Positions 1-7,809 of a DNA stretch of 64,000 nt are shown one piece after another. The number at the start of each line of letters is the position of its first letter. Position 1 is the stretch's first letter. A program made the translations under genes and the position numbers. The notes below the pieces were generated by a model. It had not been told where the DNA came from and made no database searches. It saw only the letters and a list, made by a program, of their open reading frames with translations. Source of the DNA: Bordetella parapertussis. GTDB lineage: Bacteria > Acidobacteriota > Terriglobia > Bryobacterales > Bryobacteraceae. Location: the NCBI GenBank assembly GCA_943328975.2, contig CALQCC020000003.1, positions 62,001 to 126,000 of the forward strand, read 5' to 3'.

Positions 1-75
1 TTCGAGATGGTGATGCGCACGCTACTAAAAAGTGTAGTATGTTCGCGGGTGCGAAGCTTTAGCCGGGCGGAAATA

Positions 76-1158
76 TTAGCGTGCCGTTACTTTGAATACC
101 GCTTGGCCTAGTCGCAGGTAGAAAGAGGCCTCCGGGGCATCCTTGGGGCGTTCCACGGCTCGCACGTCAACCTGAACTTGAATATTCGAGGCGGCGCCGT
201 CGTGTTGAATGGAATACGTTCCGCTGAGCGCCGCCTCTGCGGTTGCGGGTGTTGAAGGGGCTCCGGAAAGGGGGAGATTGAAGACGATGGCGAAGGTCTC
301 CTCATTCCATCGGCCCGCCATGCCAATCTCTCCGTTCTTGCCTGAGATAGATTGAAGCCGCCCGGCGAGAGCCCGCAGCAGGCCGGCAGCGACGCGTGGG
401 TCGGAGCGCGCGATCTGAGCAAGGTCGGGCAGCCCCACGAGGAATACACAGAAGCCCTCGTTGAGTAAGATCAGGTCCTTAATACGGCCATCGAGCTTGG
501 CGCGATTCCACACTCCCGTAGTGGGATCGCTGAGAGCCGCGCGATGCTCGTGGTCGACCACTTGGTGCAGGTGACGGATTTCATCTTCGAGCTGTGCAAT
601 GACGACTCCTTGTGAACGTTGGATGTCTTCGCAGCTTTTGATGGCGACCTCGCCAGCGTGGCGGATGGCTGCACGAATCGCGGCAACGTCGCCGGTGAGC
701 GCCTTTGCCTCCAACCCTTCAAATTCCTGGCGTAGCACTTGTTCTTGATTGGTCCCTGAGTCCAGAACCTTTACGATGAACGTCTGCATCGACTCCATCA
801 CGTCGACCGTTTCGGTCCGCATGCGAGTCACTTCCGTCTGGGCGAGTTCGCAGTAGGCCCGCAGTGCGCTGCGAAAATCGTTGGCCAAGCGGTCGGCTTC
901 CGATGGTTCCAATAGCGAATTGGTCTGGTTGGACAGCCGCTCCAAATTATTGCGGAGGTCATTTCTGTCCTCGCTCCTCAACTCGATGGAATACTCAGCG
1001 GTGGAAGCGATGCACCGCGAAAGAATTCGCTGGATCGCGAGTTGCTGCTCATCGGCTTGATCCAGTTGCGCGACGGACTTACGAAAGGAAAGGACTGACA
1101 TAGGAACCGTACCCTTCTTATCGTGATCCTGAGCAGGAATCATAGAGTCAACTTTCAT
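76..1158 (-). CDS. Coiled-coil protein with degenerate GGDEF domain
   Basis: 360 aa. The N-terminal ~200 residues are charged and helical (probable coiled coil). From about residue 210 there is a GGDEF-type fold: the opening motif DPTTGVWNR is intact, but the catalytic signature is replaced by RWNEETF where RxGGDEF is expected. It is therefore probably not an active diguanylate cyclase; a c-di-GMP- or protein-sensing role is inference. It is a tandem paralogue of the gene upstream (shared VIAQLxDEIRxLx segment). The start ATG overlaps the upstream stop by 11 nt (ATGAAAGTTGA), suggesting translational coupling; MSVLSF at residue 20 is an alternative start that aligns better with the paralogue. 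No signal peptide or membrane segment is seen. Confidence 0.7.
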   Translation of the reverse strand: MKVDSMIPAQDHDKKGTVPMSVLSFRKSVAQLDQADEQQLAIQRILSRCIASTAEYSIELRSEDRNDLRNNLERLSNQTNSLLEPSEADRLANDFRSALRAYCELAQTEVTRMRTETVDVMESMQTFIVKVLDSGTNQEQVLRQEFEGLEAKALTGDVAAIRAAIRHAGEVAIKSCEDIQRSQGVVIAQLEDEIRHLHQVVDHEHRAALSDPTTGVWNRAKLDGRIKDLILLNEGFCVFLVGLPDLAQIARSDPRVAAGLLRALAGRLQSISGKNGEIGMAGRWNEETFAIVFNLPLSGAPSTPATAEAALSGTYSIQHDGAASNIQVQVDVRAVERPKDAPEASFYLRLGQAVFKVTAR

Positions 1159-2149
1159 GCTGCGGGCCCGTGACCATCTCCACGGCGTGCGACAGGCGCG
1201 AGAAGAACAACGCAGGAGATTCGCCGGGCGTGTGTTGCACCAGTTCCAGCTGAGGCTCGATCTTCAGCGTCCTGGGCAGGCCTTCGTGTTGGAAGATATG
1301 GCACGTTGTGAGTTTCCTGCGCCATTGGTCGGGTTCCAGGTTGCGCGGGGCGGTGACGGCGTACACTCCAGCGCACCATGCAGCGGGACGCCCAGGCTGT
1401 GCGAGCGATGCCAGATTTGTTTCCAACTCCGCGAGGGCCGTATCGACGCGGTCGCGTGGATACTTCCGATAGAAATGTTCCTGCCCCGGGAGGCCCATCA
1501 GCACGACGCCAAACGCGCGGTTCTGCTGCAAGAGATCTTCCACCTGCTTGTCGAATGTTCGCTTCTCGACGAAGCCCTCTTTGAGGACAGGCTTTTGCCG
1601 GCCGCGATGCAATTCGGATTGCAACACGCGGATCTCATCCCGCAATTGTGCGATCACCAGGTTGTGCGCCTGCTTCAGTCCTTCGTAACTTTCGGTCACC
1701 GTGTGCAGCGTCTGACGAACCGCTTCCCGTAGGTGATGGATATCCTCGCTTCCGGTGGCCTGGCGTAACTGCCCGAATTCGCGGCGCAGCACCGTCTCAT
1801 GTTCGCCACTGCTGGTAGAAACGCCTTGTGCGAACGCTTGCATGGCAGTCGCGGCGGCGGCCAATTCTTCGTGCAGCCGCCTCACCTGCTGGCTGGCCTT
1901 CTCTGAATATTGGCGCAGCTCGCCTCGAAAGGCGGTGTGGGCGGCAGACAGATCCTCGGCTCCCGTGCTCTTGCCCAGTCGGCCCGCCAAACCCAAGACC
2001 TGCTCCCGAAACGTCTCCGCTTCGTGCCGGTTCACTTCCACCACGTGCTCAGCCGAGGTCGACACGGCCTCCGCAAACGCTTTGGCTGCGGCGCGGTGTA
2101 GCGCCTCCGCCTCGTCAATATCTTTCATCGATTGGCGCAGTGAGATCAA
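1148..2149 (-). CDS. Coiled-coil paralogue with a lost GGDEF motif
   Basis: 333 aa from a TTG start. The track ORF begins at 2272, but that extension overlaps the Memo gene and does not align with the paralogue at 76-1158. The TTG at 2149 lies 4 nt after an AGGAG and gives MISLRQSMKDID, which aligns with MSVLSFRKSVAQLD of the paralogue. Long helical N-terminal region (about 1-200), then a GGDEF-like remnant in which the signature is replaced by WCAGVYAV and the DxLTxxxNR motif is also lost. It looks like a catalytically dead pair partner of the next gene, with which it overlaps by 11 nt. It is in the same operon as the upstream Memo gene (40 nt gap). Function unknown. Confidence 0.65.
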   Translation of the reverse strand: MISLRQSMKDIDEAEALHRAAAKAFAEAVSTSAEHVVEVNRHEAETFREQVLGLAGRLGKSTGAEDLSAAHTAFRGELRQYSEKASQQVRRLHEELAAAATAMQAFAQGVSTSSGEHETVLRREFGQLRQATGSEDIHHLREAVRQTLHTVTESYEGLKQAHNLVIAQLRDEIRVLQSELHRGRQKPVLKEGFVEKRTFDKQVEDLLQQNRAFGVVLMGLPGQEHFYRKYPRDRVDTALAELETNLASLAQPGRPAAWCAGVYAVTAPRNLEPDQWRRKLTTCHIFQHEGLPRTLKIEPQLELVQHTPGESPALFFSRLSHAVEMVTGPQHES

Positions 2150-2189
2150 GAGGCTCCTCTTGATCCGCTTATCGGATGGGAAGGGCCGT

Positions 2190-3410
2190 CTATGAGGAAA
2201 AACGCATGCCGGCGAAGCTGACCACGCTCGACTCGTCAATGTTCCACTGTTGATAGTGTTTGAGCTGGCCACGAGCTTGAGGAACCGCGCGTAGGAACGT
2301 ATAAATCGGCGACGAGCCGCACCATTTCAACTCAGCCTGACTCTGGTCTCGATCCTGCTGCACGCGTTCCCAAAACCCGCGCGCGTCTCCCGCTTCCATG
2401 CAAGTGATGCGGTCGCGATCGCGCCGGCCGACCTCCATCATCTCCCCTTGATCCGCTGTGGCCGTGAAACGATCGCCGTAGCGTTGGCCCATGTGCGCCA
2501 TGTCGACGCCCAATACCCAGCAGAGGTTCGAGCCTTCGCGCGCGGCCATTTCCCCCAACGCGCCGAACATGCGCTCGACCTGCGGGCTATCCTCCGGCAG
2601 GCCGCCTTCGTAGAGACTCTTCAAGAAGGACCCACATAAGACGGGCAGCACGCGGATCTCCGGACCGACTAGATGCTGCAGGAAGATGATTTGAAACTCG
2701 ATGGAATGTTCAATGGCGTGGCAGTAGTCTTCCATTCGCACGGCGTCACCGGCAGTACGCGCCAATTCGTCGATCAAGCTGTAAGCGGGCATCGTCGATC
2801 CGAGCGGCGTTTCAAAAGGCTTCCGCGTGAGACCGAAGCGGTCGGGCTCGCCGTAGTGCGATGTGCCGAGCACGACGAACGTGCGGTTGGCATCGGCGGG
2901 CGTCAGCGCCCGATACGCGGCGCGATACGATTCGATGCCGCCGAAAGGACTGACGTGCGGGGCGGCAATGCCCAACGTCGTGCCCGATGACGCCGGCTCC
3001 TGCGGACCCGTGAGGTACTCGCGCATGACGTCGGTCAGTTCCGCGGGCTCTTCCGGATAGCCGCTGCCGGCGTGTTGGGCCAGCCGAGCGGGTGCTGCGG
3101 CGAAGGCCTGCTCCACGTGCTCCTTGCGGTGCAGAAAGTTTTCGTCTTCCAGGAATCCGGCTTCGCTCAGCGTATCGACCAAGTGCTGCTCGATGTCGCT
3201 CACGTCGACGCTGCCGGTCAATCGGACCAAGTGCGCGCGCAGGTCTAGCGAGGACTGCTGGCCATCGAAGAACGTCAGGCATTCCACCATGTGGGGCGGA
3301 ATGATCAGCGTGGCATCCGAGAAATGGAAGGGGTCTCGGATCAACAGGCCGGGCTTCTCGGGCACGGGGGACGGCATGAAATCCAGGTCGGGGCGCAGGC
3401 GAGGCAACAT
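2190..3410 (-). CDS. Memo-family protein (AmmeMemoRadiSam system B-like)
   Basis: 406 aa. The start is placed at the ATG at 3410 (MLPRLRPDLDF), preceded by AAGGA at 8 nt; the longer track ORF has no support. Residues 1-95 look like a PqqD/winged-helix-like domain (FFDGQQSSLDLRAHL). The Memo domain spans about 145-400, with the conserved HVSPFGG, LGTSHYG, EHSIEFQ and DMAHMG segments carrying the metal-ligand histidines. In many bacteria Memo is coded with an AMMECR1 protein and a radical-SAM protein; neither is seen here, so this is an orphan Memo. It is followed in the same operon by two degenerate-GGDEF proteins. Cytosolic; reaction unknown. Confidence 0.85.
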   Translation of the reverse strand: MLPRLRPDLDFMPSPVPEKPGLLIRDPFHFSDATLIIPPHMVECLTFFDGQQSSLDLRAHLVRLTGSVDVSDIEQHLVDTLSEAGFLEDENFLHRKEHVEQAFAAAPARLAQHAGSGYPEEPAELTDVMREYLTGPQEPASSGTTLGIAAPHVSPFGGIESYRAAYRALTPADANRTFVVLGTSHYGEPDRFGLTRKPFETPLGSTMPAYSLIDELARTAGDAVRMEDYCHAIEHSIEFQIIFLQHLVGPEIRVLPVLCGSFLKSLYEGGLPEDSPQVERMFGALGEMAAREGSNLCWVLGVDMAHMGQRYGDRFTATADQGEMMEVGRRDRDRITCMEAGDARGFWERVQQDRDQSQAELKWCGSSPIYTFLRAVPQARGQLKHYQQWNIDESSVVSFAGMRFSS

Positions 3411-3439
3411 AGAGTCGTCCTTAGAATAGCGCGGACAGG

Positions 3440-3445
3440 TAGAAT
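3440..3445 (+). promoter_or_regulatory. -10-like TAGAAT for the MutS-like gene
   Basis: TAGAAT ends 6 nt before the TTG at 3452, so transcription would start at or next to the start codon. No convincing -35 is visible. The interval to the divergent Memo gene is only 41 bp. Confidence 0.4.
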
Positions 3446-3451
3446 CGGAGT

Positions 3452-5239
3452 TTGCAACCTTTTGATGAATATTCGTCTCGGCTCGCTCGCTGGAGCCAGG
3501 AACTATCGCGGCGGCAGCGCACCCAGGGCCAGCTCGGCAACGCTCGTCTGGCAGCGGGCCTGTTGATCGCGGGTGTAGCAGCGGCTTCGCTGGGTCCAAC
3601 CTGGATTTCGCCATGGTGGCTGGCCCTGCCAGCAGCAGTACTGTTCGTGCTGATTGTGATTCATCCACGCATGGAACGGGCGCTGCAGCGAGCCACGCGG
3701 GCGAAGGCATTCTACGATCGCTGCGTGGCCCGTATGCAGAATCGATGGGCCGGTTCCGGCAGTCAAGGCGACGCGCTGCGCGATCCGAATCACGTCTATG
3801 CGGACGATCTCGACTTGTTCGGGCGCGGGTCATTGTTTGAATTGTTGTCGACCGCTCGCACAGCGACGGGTGAGCGAACGCTGGCGTCTTGGCTGCTCGC
3901 TCCAGGTGAACACTCGACCGTGACCGCGCGCCAAGGGGCGGTAGCGGAGATGAGCTCCCGGCTGGATTTGCGCGAGGACTTGTCGGTCATCGGCGACGAT
4001 ATTCGCGCCGCGTTGGATGACCGGCGTCTGGCCACGTGGGGTGCCCGCCCAGCCGTTCGATTCTTCGCCGGAGCCCGGTGGATCGCTCTTTTGTTGGCTC
4101 TGGCAGCGGCAGCGGCCGCGGGAGCCTGGCTGTTAGGACGCGTCACGCTGCGGCCTTTCTTCTACGTCGCGGTGGTCGAGATCCTTTTCGCCGTGGTGAT
4201 ACGGAAACAAGTCGGCGAAATTACGGACTCGGTAAACACACCTGCACGTGAGTTGCGCTTGATCGCGCTGCTACTGGAACGCTTGGAGCGGGAATCCTTC
4301 ACCTCCCCCGCGCTGGTCGCACTGCGCGCGCGGCTGGTCGCGCAAACCGGAGGTCGCGCGACGGAACATATTCGTCGCTTGGAACGCTTGGTCGAATGGA
4401 AAGAGTGGGCGCACAACCAGATCTTCGCCGTGGTGGCCGCTCCGCTGCTGTGGGTGCCGCAGTTTGCGATGGCGATTGAGAATTGGCGCCAGGAAAACGG
4501 TCCGCATATCGCGGACTGGATTGCGGCGGTGGGGGAATTTGAGGCGTTGGGATCGCTGGCCGCGTTCGCGTATGAGCGGTCAGATGCCGTGTTCCCAACC
4601 TTGCTCGACGTCACAGAGCCGAGCTACGACGCCGTTGGGCTTGCGCACCCCTTGATCGCGGCGAAAGAAGCCGTGGCGAACGACGTCCAGTTAGGCGGCG
4701 AGACACCACTGTGGATCGTCAGCGGCTCGAACATGAGCGGCAAGAGTACGCTGCTGCGCTCAGTTGGGCTGAGCGTGGTGATGGCCTGGGCGGGAGCTCC
4801 GGTGGTGGCTCGCGAACTGCGGCTATCGCGTTTGAAAATCGGTGCGTCGCTGCGGGCGAACGATTCGTTGGCCGATCACCGGTCCCGGTTCTACGCCGAG
4901 ATCCGCAAGTTGAAGGACATCGTGGACGCCGCAGGCGCGAAGCAACAGGTACTCTTCTTGCTGGACGAATTGCTCAGCGGGACCAACTCGCATGACCGCC
5001 GCATCGGGGCCGAAGCGTTGATCAAGGGGCTCCTGGAGCGCGGTGCGATTGGGCTGGCCACCACGCACGATCTTGCTCTGGCGGAGATCGCGGAGAGCTT
5101 GGGCGGGCGTGCGAAGAACGTCCACTTTGAGGATCAGTTTGAATCGGGCAAGATTGCATGGGACTATCATCTGCGGCCCGGCGTAGTGAAGCGCGGCAAC
5201 GCATTGGAGCTGATGCGAGCCGTCGGGCTTGAGGTCTGA
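3452..5239 (+). CDS. Membrane-anchored MutS-family ATPase
   Basis: 595 aa from a TTG start; no ATG lies near the N-terminus, and the first residues (EYSSRLARWSQELSRRQ) look genuine. Two hydrophobic hairpins (about 30-65 and 205-245) predict an inner-membrane anchor. The C-terminal MutS domain V has a Walker A at about 424 (SGSNMSGKST), a Walker B at about 499 (LFLLDELLSGTNSHDR) and the TTHD switch. The mismatch-recognition domain I and the usual connector are absent, so this is not canonical MutS and is unlikely to find mismatches. Such short membrane MutS-like proteins occur in several phyla; their role is unknown. Confidence 0.8.
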   Translation: MQPFDEYSSRLARWSQELSRRQRTQGQLGNARLAAGLLIAGVAAASLGPTWISPWWLALPAAVLFVLIVIHPRMERALQRATRAKAFYDRCVARMQNRWAGSGSQGDALRDPNHVYADDLDLFGRGSLFELLSTARTATGERTLASWLLAPGEHSTVTARQGAVAEMSSRLDLREDLSVIGDDIRAALDDRRLATWGARPAVRFFAGARWIALLLALAAAAAAGAWLLGRVTLRPFFYVAVVEILFAVVIRKQVGEITDSVNTPARELRLIALLLERLERESFTSPALVALRARLVAQTGGRATEHIRRLERLVEWKEWAHNQIFAVVAAPLLWVPQFAMAIENWRQENGPHIADWIAAVGEFEALGSLAAFAYERSDAVFPTLLDVTEPSYDAVGLAHPLIAAKEAVANDVQLGGETPLWIVSGSNMSGKSTLLRSVGLSVVMAWAGAPVVARELRLSRLKIGASLRANDSLADHRSRFYAEIRKLKDIVDAAGAKQQVLFLLDELLSGTNSHDRRIGAEALIKGLLERGAIGLATTHDLALAEIAESLGGRAKNVHFEDQFESGKIAWDYHLRPGVVKRGNALELMRAVGLEV

Positions 5240-5242
5240 CGT

Positions 5243-5248
5243 TACAAT
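5243..5248 (+). promoter_or_regulatory. -10-like TACAAT for phhB
   Basis: TACAAT sits in the 15-bp gap after the MutS-like gene and ends 6 nt before the GTG at 5255, consistent with a leaderless internal promoter. No clear -35. Confidence 0.4.
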
Positions 5249-5254
5249 TTAGGG

Positions 5255-5548
5255 GTGACGCCAAAACTTACCGATGCCGAACTCGCCGCGGGCCTTGCCG
5301 GCTTACCTGGCTGGACCGTGGAGCATGACAAACTGCATCGCTCCTACAAGTTTCCCGATTTCGCCCACGCGATGGGATTCATGGCGACAGCGGCTCCGAT
5401 GATTGAAAAACGCGATCACCATCCGGAGTGGGCCAACGTCTATAACCGCATCACGGTCCATCTGACAACGCACGATTCAGGCGGCATCACCAAGAAGGAC
5501 CTCGACCTAGCTGGCCTGATGGAGGGCATCGCGCAAAAGTTGCTATGA
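5255..5548 (+). CDS. phhB: 4a-hydroxytetrahydrobiopterin dehydratase
   Basis: 97 aa, the normal size for a pterin-4a-carbinolamine dehydratase (PCD/DCoH). It dehydrates 4a-hydroxytetrahydropterin to quinonoid dihydropterin, recycling the cofactor of aromatic amino-acid hydroxylases or acting in molybdopterin-related chemistry. The active-site block is complete: EKRDHHPEW, then Y, then THDSGGIT. GTG start with GGGG just upstream and a -10-like TACAAT 6 nt before it. No phenylalanine hydroxylase is nearby, so the physiological partner is unknown. The stop overlaps the next start by 4 nt (ATGA). Confidence 0.92.
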   Translation: MTPKLTDAELAAGLAGLPGWTVEHDKLHRSYKFPDFAHAMGFMATAAPMIEKRDHHPEWANVYNRITVHLTTHDSGGITKKDLDLAGLMEGIAQKLL

Positions 5549-7809
5549 AACTGTTCTTGGCGCTGTTCCTCATCACGAGCGCGTGGGCCCAGACGTTTTC
5601 TGGTGCCTCCGCGCTAGACGCGATCACCGAAGAAGCGATCCGCGATGGATATATTCCCGGCGCGGTGGTCCTGGTGGGCCATCAGGGCAAGATCGTGTTC
5701 CGCAAAGCGTATGGCTCGCGCGCATTGGTGCCGCAGAAGGAAGCCGCGACGGTTGACACGATCTACGACGCCGCGTCGTTGACCAAGGTAATCGCGACCA
5801 CGCCCGCCATGATGAAACTGGTGGAGCAAGGCCGGGTGCGCCTGGCCGATCCGGTGACCGCGTATTTGCCGGAGTTCCAAGGCGGCATGAGCGAGATCAC
5901 TGTGCGTGACCTCATGATCCACTTCTCTGGCTTGCGGCCGGATCTGGATCTGGTGCCGGTGTGGTCGGGCTACGAGACGGGCATTCAGAAAGCGCTGATC
6001 GACAAGCCGACCGATCCTCCAGGAGCGAAGTTCGTTTACAGCGATATCAATTTTGAATTGCTGGGCGAGATTATCCGGCGCGTGAGCGGCAAGACTCTGG
6101 ACGAATTTGTGCAGGAGCAGATTTATCGTCCCTTGGGGATGCGTGACACGGGCTATCGCCCCGCTGCGTCGTTGGTCGACCGCATCGCACCGACAGAGAT
6201 CGATGCGACCACTGGTCAGCCGTTGCGTGGTGTGGTTCACGATCCGACAGCGCGCTACATGGGCGGCGTTGCTGGACACGCAGGCGTGTTCACTACGGTT
6301 GACGATCTTGCGATTTATGCGGAGATGATGCTCGGCATGGGACAGCGCGCGGGTGTGCGAATCTTTGCTCCAGCGACGGTGGAGCGCTTCACCGCTCAAG
6401 CGACCGCCGTTGGTCAGCCCGTGATTCGGGGCCTCGGCTGGGATATCGATTCGCCCTATTCGTCCAACCGTGGCGAACTCTGGGTCGGCGGCTACGGACA
6501 CACGGGCTTCACCGGTCCTGCGATCTGGATTCATCCGGCGTCGCAATCCTTCATCGTCATCATGGCGAACCGCAATCATCCACGCGGCGGGAGGAGCATC
6601 AACTCCTGGCGCAGCAAGGTGGCGTCTGTCGTGGCTGCGGCGCTGAGCTTGGAAACTCCTGCGGTAGCGAAGGCGCAGTCAACCTTCACGGGCCTCGACG
6701 TTCTCGCACGCCAGAATTTTGCGCCGCTCGCAGGCAAGCGCGTCGGACTCATCACGAATCAAACGGGCCTCGACCGCCAAGGGCGCCGCAATATCGATCT
6801 GATGCGCGCGGCCAAAGTGAATTTGGTGACCCTGTTTGCACCTGAACACGGGATCGCTGGAGCAGTAGATACAAATGACATCGCCGACGCTGTGGATGTT
6901 TCAACGGGTTTGCCGGTTCGTAGTTTGTATGGCAACGGTCGTACCCAGGTGACCGCAGGAATGTTCAAAGAGCTGGACGCCGTGGTGTTCGATATCCAAG
7001 ACGTTGGTGCCCGCTTCTACACCTACGGCTGCGCGATGCTCTATGGAATAGAGGAAGCCTCCAAGGCGGGAGTGCCGTTCTACGTTCTGGACCGGCCCAA
7101 TCCGATCACAGGCTCGCGCGTCGAAGGTCCGCTGTTGGATGCGAGCTTGAACAGCAACGTCGGCTGCTACGACTTGCCGGTGCGTCACGGGATGACGTTG
7201 GGAGAGATCTCCACGATGGCGAATGCCGAGCGCCACTGGAACGCCAAGCTCCAAGTGATCCGCATGGAGAACTGGCAGCGCGACACGTGGTTCGACGCGA
7301 CCGGGTTGCCGTGGGTGGACCCTTCGCCGAACATGCGCAGCCTGAACGCGGCAACTCTATATCCGGGCATCGCTCTGCTGGAAACACAAAAAGAATACTC
7401 CGTGGGTCGCGGCACTGACGTCCCGTTTGAACACATCGGAGCTGAATGGATCGACGGCGAAAAGCTTGCAGAGTCCCTCAACGCCGTAGCGGTCCCCGGC
7501 ATTCGCGTCTATCCGGTGCGCTTCCAACCGACGTCGTCGGTGGCGACCGGCAAAATGATCGAGGGTGTTCGTTTTGTCGTGACGGATCGCGAGCGCTTCG
7601 ACGCGGTTCGATTCGGGCTGGAAGTCGCGAGTGTTCTCAGAACTCTCTACCCAGGCAAGTTGGACTTTGAAGGGAGCCGCAATTTGATCGGCAATCGCGC
7701 CGTAGTGGATGCGTTGATAGCAGGCGACTCAACCACTGCGATCTTGACTAAAGTGGAGACTGCCTTGCAGTCGTTCCTTGTTCGCCGGGCTGCGTTCCTT
7801 CTGTACTAG
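5545..7809 (+). CDS. Serine hydrolase fused to NamZ (DUF1343) muramidase domain
   Basis: 754 aa with a signal peptide (cleavage after about residue 15, AWAQ). Residues 20-360 are a class C beta-lactamase/penicillin-binding fold: S78-LT-K81, YSD near 165 and GHTG near 319. Residues 385-754 are DUF1343, the exo-beta-N-acetylmuramidase family NamZ (GLITNQTG, LFAPEHG, FDIQDVGARFYTY, DRPNPI, SPNM). The fusion joins an esterase/peptidase-like fold to a muropeptide-sugar hydrolase in the periplasm, which suggests peptidoglycan turnover. It is coupled to phhB by ATGA. Its stop overlaps the stop of the convergent addA-like gene (CTAG). Confidence 0.87.
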   Translation: MKLFLALFLITSAWAQTFSGASALDAITEEAIRDGYIPGAVVLVGHQGKIVFRKAYGSRALVPQKEAATVDTIYDAASLTKVIATTPAMMKLVEQGRVRLADPVTAYLPEFQGGMSEITVRDLMIHFSGLRPDLDLVPVWSGYETGIQKALIDKPTDPPGAKFVYSDINFELLGEIIRRVSGKTLDEFVQEQIYRPLGMRDTGYRPAASLVDRIAPTEIDATTGQPLRGVVHDPTARYMGGVAGHAGVFTTVDDLAIYAEMMLGMGQRAGVRIFAPATVERFTAQATAVGQPVIRGLGWDIDSPYSSNRGELWVGGYGHTGFTGPAIWIHPASQSFIVIMANRNHPRGGRSINSWRSKVASVVAAALSLETPAVAKAQSTFTGLDVLARQNFAPLAGKRVGLITNQTGLDRQGRRNIDLMRAAKVNLVTLFAPEHGIAGAVDTNDIADAVDVSTGLPVRSLYGNGRTQVTAGMFKELDAVVFDIQDVGARFYTYGCAMLYGIEEASKAGVPFYVLDRPNPITGSRVEGPLLDASLNSNVGCYDLPVRHGMTLGEISTMANAERHWNAKLQVIRMENWQRDTWFDATGLPWVDPSPNMRSLNAATLYPGIALLETQKEYSVGRGTDVPFEHIGAEWIDGEKLAESLNAVAVPGIRVYPVRFQPTSSVATGKMIEGVRFVVTDRERFDAVRFGLEVASVLRTLYPGKLDFEGSRNLIGNRAVVDALIAGDSTTAILTKVETALQSFLVRRAAFLLY

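Noticed and set aside
1-75. Leading 75 bp
   Set aside because: Only a short CTAC/GTAG repeat is visible; no gene or clear terminator can be supported.
2190-3833. 547-aa version of the Memo gene
   Set aside because: The first 141 codons are opposite the MutS-like gene; the internal ATG at 3410 has an SD and begins the conserved part.
5614-6579. 321-aa ORF opposite the hydrolase-NamZ gene
   Set aside because: His/Arg-rich shadow frame with no domain and no RBS.
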